A DNA stretch of 64,000 bases from CAYWEM01 sp964457225 (GTDB lineage: Bacteria; Acidobacteriota; Aminicenantia; UBA2199), in NCBI GenBank assembly GCA_964457225.1, contig CAYWEM010000001.1:62001-126000 (forward strand), given 5' to 3'. The translations under genes and the position numbers were made by a program. The notes beneath the pieces are model-generated. The model had not been told where the DNA came from and ran no database searches. It saw nothing but the letters and a program-made list of their open reading frames with translations. Shown here in pieces: positions 42,627 to 50,613 of this stretch. Position 1 is the stretch's first letter; each line of letters opens with the position of its first letter.

Positions 42627-42851
42627 ATGAAAATAAACGAGATTGCTCTGCAGCAGGTGTTGCGAACTTACGGTTCATCCCTGCGACTGCCCGGCTGGCG
42701 TGAAAAATCAGGCCAGAACGCCGCAGGCAGAGAAAATCGCGAAGTGGAAGTACTGAAAAACATGGAAACCCACGATATAAATTACGACGTCAAGGCCCGC
42801 ATTCAAAGGGAAGCAGACGGCTCCAGCAGAATCATCGACTTCCTCGATTGA
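42627..42851 (+). CDS. 74-aa protein under sigma-28 control, unknown (possible anti-sigma or flagellar factor)
   Basis: The protein begins MKINEIALQQVLRTYGSSLR and ends ARIQREADGSSRIIDFLD. Small, charged, no membrane segment. It is not recognised with confidence. Size, MKI-type N-terminus and a perfect sigma-28 promoter would suit a FlgM-like anti-sigma-28 factor, but the C-terminal sigma-binding consensus of FlgM is not clear. Ribosome site is weak. Followed after 40 bases by the kinase-like gene and its own sigma-54-type promoter. Confidence 0.6.
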   Translation: MKINEIALQQVLRTYGSSLRLPGWREKSGQNAAGRENREVEVLKNMETHDINYDVKARIQREADGSSRIIDFLD

Positions 42852-42852
42852 T

Positions 42853-42869
42853 TGGCATCCAAATTGCTT
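42853..42869 (+). promoter_or_regulatory. Sigma-54-type promoter of the kinase/regulator operon
   Basis: TTGGCAT with GG at 42854-42855, and TTGCTT with GC at 42866-42867: the GG-N10-GC spacing that defines sigma-54 promoters, close to TGGCAC-N5-TTGC. Transcription start would be near 42879, just at the GGAG before the ATG at 42892. The operon itself encodes an NtrC-type activator, which makes sigma-54 use here plausible. Confidence 0.65.
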
Positions 42870-42891
42870 GCAGTGATTGGAGCTGAAAACG

Positions 42892-44040
42892 ATGAAAAAA
42901 GCTTTACTGCTCAGTGATGATCAGAATTTAGTTCCGGAATTGCGGGCGGCCCTGGGCCAGGCGCGGCTGGAAACGCGGCCGGCCGGTGATTACCGTAAAA
43001 TCCCCGCCGGACTGGACTTGCTTGTCTTTGACGCCGACCAGGCCCCCCGTACGCGTATACTATCCCTGGCCCGCTCCATGGCCGGCCGGCAGATTCCGCT
43101 GGTCTGCATCGCCGGGGACATCAGCGGCCCGGAAACTGCAGAGCTTCTGAACGGAGGAGTGGCCGCCGTTCTGTTCCGCGGGCAACCCGTAACGGCCTGG
43201 ACCCGGGAAATAGGCCGCCTGCGCGGTCTGCGGCGGCGGGCCCGCCTGATCCGGGCCTCCCTGGAAAATGACAACAAAACCCGCTTCCTGCTGGACAGTT
43301 TCACCAGGATGACGGCGGACAAGCCGATCCAGGAAAACCTGAAGAGGATCGTCCAATCAATCCAGCAGACCTTTCCCCGCTTTGCGGTTTTTCTCTTCCT
43401 GGTCTCCAGGGGTAAAATCAGCGCCCGCCTGCAATCCGGTCCAGATTCCACCGGCCTGGCCGAGGCTGAATGGTCCCTGGCCGAGCCTCCGGCCTGGCTG
43501 AAAACGATGACCAGGAACCGGAAAATCACCAGGATCACGATGGCCGGCGAGGGGAAATCTTTTCCCCTGAACAGCCATCTTTGCCCCTTGTTCATGAAGG
43601 AGCAGTTCGCCGGTTTTCTGGCCCTGGCAGCCGAGCCTGGAGACGGATCCTCCCCCCTCTCCCGCCACGACCGGCTTCTGCTGGTCGGCTTCGCCGAATT
43701 CGCCGCCCTGACCCTGGAAAACGGCAAATTGCTGAACGATGTACTGCGCACCCGGGAAAAACTGATCAGGCAGGAAAAAAAGAACCTGCTGGCCCAGATG
43801 GTGGTAAGTCTTAACCACGAGATCAACAATCCGCTCAGCATCATTTCAATGGAAACCCAATTACTTGAGCGCGACCTGAACGGCAGCCGGGACCGGCTTT
43901 CTTCCCGGCTCAACAACATAAACAACAGTGTCCAGCGTATCCAGAGATTGTTGGAAAAAATAACTTCACTGCAGGTTGAGAACTACGAAACCATAGCTTA
44001 CACCTCGCGCAAGGCCATGCTCAAGCTTCATGAAAACTGA
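42892..44040 (+). CDS. Pseudo-kinase: degenerate receiver, GAF and HisKA domain without ATPase domain
   Basis: 382 residues. 1-115 looks like a receiver fold (KALLLSDDQNLVPELRAALG, VCIAGDI) with Asp47/Asp49 near the phospho-site position but without the usual lysine motif. About 145-285 is GAF-like. 298-365 is a HisKA dimerisation helix with the H-box VVSLNHEINNPLSIISME (His309). The protein then ends: no N, G1 or G2 boxes exist. It can be phosphorylated but not phosphorylate by itself. It may heterodimerise with the complete kinase three genes downstream. The ATG at 42892 has GGAG nine bases before it. Confidence 0.72.
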   Translation: MKKALLLSDDQNLVPELRAALGQARLETRPAGDYRKIPAGLDLLVFDADQAPRTRILSLARSMAGRQIPLVCIAGDISGPETAELLNGGVAAVLFRGQPVTAWTREIGRLRGLRRRARLIRASLENDNKTRFLLDSFTRMTADKPIQENLKRIVQSIQQTFPRFAVFLFLVSRGKISARLQSGPDSTGLAEAEWSLAEPPAWLKTMTRNRKITRITMAGEGKSFPLNSHLCPLFMKEQFAGFLALAAEPGDGSSPLSRHDRLLLVGFAEFAALTLENGKLLNDVLRTREKLIRQEKKNLLAQMVVSLNHEINNPLSIISMETQLLERDLNGSRDRLSSRLNNINNSVQRIQRLLEKITSLQVENYETIAYTSRKAMLKLHEN

Positions 44041-45925
44041 GCCGCGAGTATTCCTGTTTCTTTTTTTTCTCTTTTTCAGCCTGGTTTCAGGATCCGTGCC
44101 CAGGCAGGAAATCACCGCCCTGTTCGACTCGGGGGAATACGAAAAACTGGTGGAAAGGGCCCTGCGTCTGCAGGCCGGGCCGGCGGCCGCGCTTTCACCC
44201 GGAGACCGCGCCTTTCTCAATCATCACCTTGGCCTGGCCTACCAGGCCCTGGGCAAACGGGAAATGGCCTGGCAATATTTCAAGGCCAATGCCGATTCAT
44301 TTGCGGAATTACAGGAGAGCCTGCCGTCCCTGCTGGCCCTGGCCGAACTCCATCTCCAGGAACCCCTGATCCGGGAAGCTTACCTGGAAAGAATAGTCGG
44401 CGGATTCCCCGGCACTCCGGAAGCCGGGCGGGCGGCGGCTGAACTGGTCGCCTACCACCTCAGGCAGGGCAACCTGAGCAAGGCCCTGGAAATCATCCAG
44501 GCTCCGGCCAGGCAATGGCCCCATTCCGAGATGACCCCGCAGCTCCACATGCTGGCGGCCATGGCCTATGCTGAAAGCCGTGATTTCATTGAAGCCCACG
44601 ATTTCCTGCGCCTGGCCGAAAGAGCCATGCCGGAAAGCATCCGGAAAAACGCCCAATACCTGTTTTACGCCGGGAAAATCAAGTACAACAACCAGGACTT
44701 CAAGACTGCGGCAGAATACCTTCAGGTTCTGCAGAACGTTTTTCCGGTGCATGAAAACTTTTTCGAAGCCGCCCTGATCCTGGCCGACTCACTGGAACGG
44801 GAAAACAAGACCAAGCTGGCCGCGGCCTTTCTGATCCAGGCCCTGGACCGGAATCCGCCCCAGTCATTTCTCTATCCGAACATGCTGCGGCTCGGCCGCA
44901 TGATCGATCGTTTCAACCAGGCCGATTACCAGGAATTCGCCGCCCGTTACCCACTTTTCGCAGACACCAGACGCCTGTTTGAAATAGTGGCCAGGAATTC
45001 CCCGGTTTACGAGCAGAGGCGCGAAGCGACAATCCTGCTGACCCTGAACCTGAAAAGGAACAATTTCATCAAGGAAGCCATCAAGGTGTACCGTGATTTC
45101 ATGAAAAACCGGCCTGACCCCATGCTGGAAAAGTATTTCCGGGAAACGGTCGACTTGTTTCTCAACACCCTGGCGGCTGAAGGAGAATGGGCGCAAATAC
45201 TGCGCTTCTGGCTGGAAACCAAGGAAACCAAGAGCATTTTTTCCTCGGCCAATCTCAATGCCCTGGGCGACGCCCTGGTCAAAACCAACATGTGGAAAAA
45301 CGCCCTGGAAGTATTCAACTTCATGCTGCGTTACAATCTTTACGCGGAGCACTGGGATAACGCCCGCAGGCAAAAAGCCCGCATCAGCTTCAACCTGGGG
45401 CTTTTCGAGGACTGCCTGGCCGACCTGGAAAAAACCGGTCCCCTGTCGGATTACGAACAGAGCGAATTCCAATACTACCGGGTGGTCTGCCTGCAAAGAA
45501 CCGGACGGCCGGAAGAAGCCGAAAAGACAATCATGGGCCTGGACCTGTCCGAACCCGGCAATCCCTTCCAGGCTCGACTGCTGATCATGAAAGCGGAAAA
45601 ACTGATGAGCCGCGGGGAGCGTGACCGGGCCCTTGAGACGGCGCAAATCCTGCTGGCGGAAAAGAATCTCGAGGACGCCGTTCTGGCCAGGGCGCTTTCC
45701 CTGGCGGCGGAAGTTCATTTCCTGCGCCGGGAATGGCCGGAAAGCATAAAGATACTGGATGAACTGGAAAAAAGAGAGCTCAACCTGGACTGGGTGCTGT
45801 ATCGGCGGGCATCGGTTCAGCAACGCTCCGGGCTGAGTTCTGAGGCCAGGGCAACCGCGGCCCGGCTGGCCGAGCTCTTTCCTGATTCCTTCTGGCTGAA
45901 GCAGTGGCGGTCCGATGAGCGCTGA
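44030..45925 (+). CDS. Exported TPR-repeat protein
   Basis: 631 residues. N-terminal signal peptide MKTEPRVFLFLFFLFFSLVS; the rest is helical TPR-like repeat (FLNHHLGLAYQALGKREMAW; YLFYAGKIKYNNQDFKTAAEYLQVL; LLIMKAEKLMSRGERDRALE). Periplasmic scaffold or sensor. Overlaps the pseudo-kinase by 11 bases and the histidine kinase by 11, so it is part of the same signalling operon, perhaps reporting an envelope or flagellar assembly state. Confidence 0.75.
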   Translation: MKTEPRVFLFLFFLFFSLVSGSVPRQEITALFDSGEYEKLVERALRLQAGPAAALSPGDRAFLNHHLGLAYQALGKREMAWQYFKANADSFAELQESLPSLLALAELHLQEPLIREAYLERIVGGFPGTPEAGRAAAELVAYHLRQGNLSKALEIIQAPARQWPHSEMTPQLHMLAAMAYAESRDFIEAHDFLRLAERAMPESIRKNAQYLFYAGKIKYNNQDFKTAAEYLQVLQNVFPVHENFFEAALILADSLERENKTKLAAAFLIQALDRNPPQSFLYPNMLRLGRMIDRFNQADYQEFAARYPLFADTRRLFEIVARNSPVYEQRREATILLTLNLKRNNFIKEAIKVYRDFMKNRPDPMLEKYFRETVDLFLNTLAAEGEWAQILRFWLETKETKSIFSSANLNALGDALVKTNMWKNALEVFNFMLRYNLYAEHWDNARRQKARISFNLGLFEDCLADLEKTGPLSDYEQSEFQYYRVVCLQRTGRPEEAEKTIMGLDLSEPGNPFQARLLIMKAEKLMSRGERDRALETAQILLAEKNLEDAVLARALSLAAEVHFLRREWPESIKILDELEKRELNLDWVLYRRASVQQRSGLSSEARATAARLAELFPDSFWLKQWRSDER

Positions 45926-47039
45926 AAACGAACTCTCTCTGGTAAAGAAAGCCTTCGAAGAGTTCATCCTGACATCCAAGAATCTTGAACAGGCCTATGA
46001 TACGCTCAAAGACGAAGCAAACCGGCTGGCCGTTTACCTGGCCAACGTCATTGAAAACGTCGGTTCGGCCCTGCTGGTTTTCAATGACTCCGGCCGGCTG
46101 GTAATGTGGAACCGCCTGGCTGAAAACATCATGCCGGTTTTGCAGGGGCAGAAAGCGCCCTTGAAACTGGCCGACCTGCCTGCCCCCCTGCCCTTTGACC
46201 TGGATGAAATACTGACCCAGGAGCGTCGCTTTCACGAATACAGCCAGGGGAGCAACGGTAATCAGCGCTGGTTCGAGCTGGTCCGTTCCGATTTCAAGGA
46301 CAGCCGCGGCCGCCAGCTCGGCACCATCGTCACCATCACCGACAAGACCGACCTGAAGACCCTGCAGATCAAGAGCCAGAGAGAAGACCGCCTGCGCATC
46401 ATGGGTGAATTCGCCGCGGAAGTGGCCCACGAGATCCGCAACCCTCTGGCTTCAATCGAACTGATGCTGCAGATGCTGGCCGACGACCTGGGAGAAGATC
46501 TTTCCGCCGTGAATTTGATCGGCCGCATCAGGTCGGCCACCGGCACCATCAATCACATCGTCAGCAACATCCTGCTCTACACCAAGCACATCCAGCCGGA
46601 AAAAACCAGGGTTGACCTGGGAAAATGCCTGCACCAGGCGGAAAACACCGCCATCAACCTGATCATCAGGAAGTCGGTAGAAATAGAGTACCGGCTGGCT
46701 GAAAAAAACGTAAGCGCTGATTTTGAACTGCTGGCCCAATGCCTGGCCAACCTGATCCTAAACGCGGCCCAGGCCGTTGCCGACCGGGAAGGCAGGATCG
46801 TGGTCAGTTCCTCTCCGGCTCCTGACGGTCGGATAAAAGTCTCGGTGGCCGACAACGGTCCCGGGATTCCCGAGGAAATCAGGGACAAGGTTTTCCTGCC
46901 CTTCTTCACCACCAGGAATTCAGGAACCGGGTTGGGCCTGGCCATGGTCAAGCGGGTGATCGAGGCCCACGACGGCGCCATAGAATTGAACTCAATTCCG
47001 GGCGGCACTGTTTTTTCCCTGTTTTTTCCCTTAGAATAA
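45915..47039 (+). CDS. Soluble PAS-type sensor histidine kinase (FlgS/FleS/NtrB-like)
   Basis: 374 residues, no membrane helix. PAS-like region 40-145 (GSALLVFNDSGRLVMWNRLA), H-box FAAEVAHEIRNPLASIEL (His172), N-box LANLILNAAQAV (Asn283), G1 ADNGPGIPEE (313-320), F-box LPFFTTRNSG and G2 TGLGLAMVKR. All catalytic parts are present. Partners with the NtrC-type regulator encoded four bases downstream. A cytoplasmic kinase with a sigma-54 regulator and flagellar sigma factors nearby fits FlgS of flagellar checkpoints; NtrB-like nitrogen sensing is an alternative. Confidence 0.9.
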   Translation: MSAENELSLVKKAFEEFILTSKNLEQAYDTLKDEANRLAVYLANVIENVGSALLVFNDSGRLVMWNRLAENIMPVLQGQKAPLKLADLPAPLPFDLDEILTQERRFHEYSQGSNGNQRWFELVRSDFKDSRGRQLGTIVTITDKTDLKTLQIKSQREDRLRIMGEFAAEVAHEIRNPLASIELMLQMLADDLGEDLSAVNLIGRIRSATGTINHIVSNILLYTKHIQPEKTRVDLGKCLHQAENTAINLIIRKSVEIEYRLAEKNVSADFELLAQCLANLILNAAQAVADREGRIVVSSSPAPDGRIKVSVADNGPGIPEEIRDKVFLPFFTTRNSGTGLGLAMVKRVIEAHDGAIELNSIPGGTVFSLFFPLE

Positions 47040-47043
47040 GGAC

Positions 47044-48345
47044 ATGCATTTACCCGACATACTGGTAGTCGACGACGATGAAAACCTCAATTACGCCATC
47101 GGCGAAACCCTGAAACGCAAGGACTACCTGGTCGATCAGGCCTATTCCCTGAGTGAAGCCCGGGAAAAGATTAACCAAAGGGCTTATCCGATGGTGATAA
47201 CCGATGTCCGCATGCCCGGGGGCAGCGGTATCAGCCTGGTGTCCGAGATCAAGAAGCGTTACCCGGCCAGCGCGGTGATAGTCATCACCGCCTACGGCAA
47301 GGTCGAGGATGCCGTGACCGCCCTGAAGCACGGGGCTGAAGACTACATCCTGAAACCTTTCCCGGCTGAAAACATCCTGGGCCTGGTTGAAAAGTTCTTC
47401 CCGGCTCATTTTCTACCGGCCGCCGGCCCGGATTTCCTGACCGCCGACCCGGCCATGAACGCCTTGCTGGAAAAAGCGCGCCGGGTGGCGCCGAGCAACG
47501 CCGCCGTTCTGATCAGCGGTGAAAGCGGCGCCGGCAAGGAAGTGCTGGCCCGCTACATTCACAACGGCAGCCGGCGGCGGGAAAACGCCTTCCTGGCCAT
47601 GAACTGCGCGGCCATCCCGGAAAACCTGCTGGAGAGTGAATTGTTCGGTTACGAAAAGGGCGCCTTTACCGGGGCCGACAAGTTCAAACCGGGCAAGTTC
47701 GAACTGGCCGACGGCGGCACCCTGGTGCTGGACGAAATCGGAGACATGCCCCTGCACCTGCAGGCCAAGATACTCCGGGTCATCCAGGAAAAAGAGATCG
47801 ACCGCCTGGGCGGGCGCAAGCCGCAGCCGGTCGATGTCCGGCTGGTTTCCCTGACCAACCAGGACATTCCGGCCAGGATCATGGAAAAATCGTTTCGCGA
47901 GGACCTGTATTTCAGGCTGAACGTGGTTGAATTACTGATCCCGCCCCTGCGGGAAAGACCGGCCGACATCAGTCTGCTGGCCGGTCGATTCTGCCAACTC
48001 TATGGATTGGAAACGAAAAGGCCCGGGCTGAAGCTGGCCCCCGACGCCGAGCGAAAACTCCAGGATCATTCCTGGCCGGGCAATGTCCGCGAATTGCAGA
48101 ATACGATCCAGAGAGCGGTTATATTCAGCAACGGCGACAGTATCGGCGCCGCTGACATTGAGTTCCGGGCCGCCTCCCCCGGCGCCGTTAAAACCGGGCT
48201 GATGACCGTGGCTGAAATGGAAAAAGACCTCATCCTGCAAACCCTGGAAAAGGTGAACAACCGCACCCGGGCCGCCGAGGTACTGGGCATATCGCCGCGC
48301 ACCCTGCGCAACAAGCTCAGGGAATACAACCTGTCCGAAGAATAG
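47044..48345 (+). CDS. NtrC-family sigma-54-dependent response regulator (FlgR/FleR-like)
   Basis: 433 residues. Receiver 1-120 with Asp11/12, phospho-Asp54 and Lys104; AAA+ domain with Walker A GESGAGKE (159-166), sigma-54 contact loop GAFTGA (206-211) and Walker B LVLDEIGD; C-terminal HTH (about 405-428, NNRTRAAEVLGISPRTLRNK). All parts needed to open sigma-54 promoters are intact. Likely activates the sigma-54-type promoter at 42853 and flagellar genes; direct partner of the kinase just upstream. Confidence 0.93.
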   Translation: MHLPDILVVDDDENLNYAIGETLKRKDYLVDQAYSLSEAREKINQRAYPMVITDVRMPGGSGISLVSEIKKRYPASAVIVITAYGKVEDAVTALKHGAEDYILKPFPAENILGLVEKFFPAHFLPAAGPDFLTADPAMNALLEKARRVAPSNAAVLISGESGAGKEVLARYIHNGSRRRENAFLAMNCAAIPENLLESELFGYEKGAFTGADKFKPGKFELADGGTLVLDEIGDMPLHLQAKILRVIQEKEIDRLGGRKPQPVDVRLVSLTNQDIPARIMEKSFREDLYFRLNVVELLIPPLRERPADISLLAGRFCQLYGLETKRPGLKLAPDAERKLQDHSWPGNVRELQNTIQRAVIFSNGDSIGAADIEFRAASPGAVKTGLMTVAEMEKDLILQTLEKVNNRTRAAEVLGISPRTLRNKLREYNLSEE

Positions 48346-48427
48346 CCGCTCCCCCGCCGCTAAAATCCACCACCTAATTTCTGCAATTGTTCTGAAGAGC
48401 AATATAAGGGTTGAGTTTTACCTGAGT

Positions 48428-48603
48428 GAAAGGGTGAATCAACGCTCACCACTACGGTGCAGACCGACGTTAAGCCAGGCTGTACTAACATGACCAACTC
48501 GCTTCGCTCAGACAGTGGTCATGTTACCCTGAAGGGCACGTCCAGCCTGGCTTTGTCGGTTCCCTGCACCTTCGTTTGACGTTCGCTTTTGCTTCACCCT
48601 TTC
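48428..48603. repeat. Long imperfect hairpin element, copy 1
   Basis: A 176-nt nested inverted repeat. Arms pair as GAAAGGGTGAA (48428-48438) with 48593-48603, GGTGCAG (48456-48462) with 48564-48570, AGCCAGGCT (48473-48481) with 48544-48552, and TAACATGACCA (48486-48496) with 48516-48526. The middle has a further small palindrome CGCTTCGCTC. One half recurs inverted at 61579-61710. The 339-bp gap between the regulator gene and hslV holds this element and the hslV promoter. Confidence 0.85.
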
Positions 48604-48649
48604 CCTTGCCCCATATTTTTTGGTGGGGAATCATGGGCCGGACGTTCAT

Positions 48650-48678
48650 TTGACTAGCCCGGGCAAAAGGAATAAAAT
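48650..48678 (+). promoter_or_regulatory. Sigma-70 promoter of hslVU
   Basis: TTGACT at 48650-48655, 17-nt spacer, TAAAAT at 48673-48678. The start of transcription falls at about 48685, the A of the hslV ATG, implying a leaderless message. An AAGGA at 48667-48671 lies inside the promoter. Confidence 0.7.
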
Positions 48679-48684
48679 CAAGCC

Positions 48685-49221
48685 ATGAATGCAAGTATCA
48701 AAGGAACAACCGTTCTCTGCGTCCGCCGCAACGGCAGGGTGGCCATGGGCTCCGACGGCCAGGTGACATTGCAGAACACGATCATCAAGCACCGGGCGCG
48801 CAAGATCAGGCGTCTATACCAGAACCGGGTCCTGGCCGGATTCGCCGGCTCAACTTCAGACGCGTTTTCCCTGTTCCAGCGTTTCGAATCAAAGCTGGAA
48901 GAGTACAGCGGCAACATCTCCCGCGCCGCCATCGAGCTGTCCAAGGAATGGCGCACCGACAAGATCCTGCGCCGTCTTGAAGCCATGCTGATCGTGGCCA
49001 ACGAGGAAAAATCCTACCTCCTGTCCGGCTCGGGTGACGTGATAGAACCGGACGACGATGTCCTGGCCATCGGCTCGGGAGGTCCCATGGCCATGGCCGC
49101 GGCCCTGGCCCTGCTGAAGCACAGCGACCTGGACCCGGCCGAAATCACGGCCAAGTCGCTGGAAATCGCGGCCGGAATCTGCATTTACACCAACGATTCA
49201 TTCTGCATCGAGGAACTCTGA
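48685..49221 (+). CDS. hslV: ATP-dependent protease peptidase subunit HslV
   Basis: 178 residues. IKGTTVLCVRRNGRVAMGSDGQVTLQ matches the HslV N-terminus; the catalytic threonine is Thr8, exposed after removing a 7-residue propeptide. GSGGPMAMAAALALL is also family-typical. Forms the ClpQ chamber with HslU, degrading unfolded and regulatory proteins. The ATG follows the sigma-70 promoter so closely that the mRNA may be leaderless. The stop is directly followed by the hslU ATG. Confidence 0.96.
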   Translation: MNASIKGTTVLCVRRNGRVAMGSDGQVTLQNTIIKHRARKIRRLYQNRVLAGFAGSTSDAFSLFQRFESKLEEYSGNISRAAIELSKEWRTDKILRRLEAMLIVANEEKSYLLSGSGDVIEPDDDVLAIGSGGPMAMAAALALLKHSDLDPAEITAKSLEIAAGICIYTNDSFCIEEL

Positions 49222-50601
49222 ATGGAAAACATCGCCCCGTCCCCTGACAACCTGACCCCCAGGGAAATCGTCGCCGAACTCGACAAGTACATCATCGGCC
49301 AGAATGCGGCCAAGAAAGCCGTGGCCGTGGCCCTGCGCAACCGTTTCCGCCGCCAGCGCCTGCCCAGGGAAATCGCCGATGACATAATCCCCAAGAACAT
49401 CCTGATGATCGGTCCGACCGGGGTTGGCAAAACTGAAATCGCCCGGCGCCTGGCCCGGCTGACCAGGTCTCCTTTCATCAAGGTTGAAGCTTCCAAGTTC
49501 ACCGAAGTCGGCTATGTCGGCCGTGACGTTGAATCGATAATCCGGGACCTGGTGCGGATTGCCATTGACCAGACCAAGATGGACAAAATGGCGGAAAACG
49601 TCGAAAAAGCCAGGAGAAACGTGGAAGAAAGACTCTTGAACGTGCTCCTGCCGCCGGCCAAGAGAAACATCAGCGAAAGCACGCCGTCCGAAACAGAGCC
49701 GACCCAGGAATCAGCTCTCGATACCAGGGAAAAAATGCGCAAAATGCTGCGTGAGGGCAAGCTGGATGAACGCCAGGTGGAAATCGAAGTCCGGGCCAAC
49801 CAGTTCGCCCCGCTGGAAATCTTCTCTTCCTCCGGAGTCGAGGAAATAGGCATCACCATCGGCGAGATGATGCCCAATATCTTCGGCGGCATGAAAACCC
49901 GCAAGCGCCGCATGAGCGTGGCCGAGGCGGCCGAATACCTGTTCAACGAGGAGCAGAACAAACTGCTCGACATGGATGATATCGCCAAGACGGCCATCCA
50001 GCAGACCGAGCAGATGGGCATAGTCTTTCTCGATGAAATAGACAAGATAGCCGGCCGGGAAACGACCAGCCAGGGACCGATGGTTTCCCGGGAGGGAGTC
50101 CAGCGCGACCTGCTGCCCATAATCGAGGGCACCACGGTCAACACCAAGCACGGCATGGTCAAAACAGATCATATCCTCTTCATCGGCGCCGGCGCCTTTC
50201 ACGTCAGCAAGCCGGCGGACCTGATCCCCGAACTCCAGGGACGCTTCCCGATCAGGGTCGAGCTCGATTCCCTGAGCAAGCAGGATTTCATGCGCATCCT
50301 GGTTGAGCCGAAAAACGCCCTGACCAAGCAATACAGTCACCTGCTGGGCACTGAAGGTCTGGAAGTCAATTTCAGCGAAGACGCCATCGAGGAAATCGCC
50401 CTGCTGGCCGAAAAAATCAACACCGGCAACGAAAACATCGGAGCCCGCCGACTGCACACCATCATGGAAAAAGCGCTGGAAGAGATATCCTTCGACGCAT
50501 CCAACGTCGATCACGGCCGGGTGAACATAGACCGTGAATACATTCGCTCCCGGGTTGAAAGCATCGCCGGAGACAGTGATTTGAGTAAATACATACTTTA
50601 G
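49222..50601 (+). CDS. hslU: ATP-dependent protease ATPase subunit HslU
   Basis: 459 residues. NLTPREIVAELDKYIIGQNA start, Walker A MIGPTGVGKTEIARRLA, EVGYVGRDVESIIRDL and the pore loop, an intermediate I-domain (about 115-240), Walker B GIVFLDEIDKIAG, and a C-terminal SDLSKYIL that inserts into HslV. Unfolds substrates for HslV. Ends in TAG; the next gene starts 12 bases later, an operon arrangement. Confidence 0.97.
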   Translation: MENIAPSPDNLTPREIVAELDKYIIGQNAAKKAVAVALRNRFRRQRLPREIADDIIPKNILMIGPTGVGKTEIARRLARLTRSPFIKVEASKFTEVGYVGRDVESIIRDLVRIAIDQTKMDKMAENVEKARRNVEERLLNVLLPPAKRNISESTPSETEPTQESALDTREKMRKMLREGKLDERQVEIEVRANQFAPLEIFSSSGVEEIGITIGEMMPNIFGGMKTRKRRMSVAEAAEYLFNEEQNKLLDMDDIAKTAIQQTEQMGIVFLDEIDKIAGRETTSQGPMVSREGVQRDLLPIIEGTTVNTKHGMVKTDHILFIGAGAFHVSKPADLIPELQGRFPIRVELDSLSKQDFMRILVEPKNALTKQYSHLLGTEGLEVNFSEDAIEEIALLAEKINTGNENIGARRLHTIMEKALEEISFDASNVDHGRVNIDREYIRSRVESIAGDSDLSKYIL

Positions 50602-50613
50602 TTGAGAGGCATC

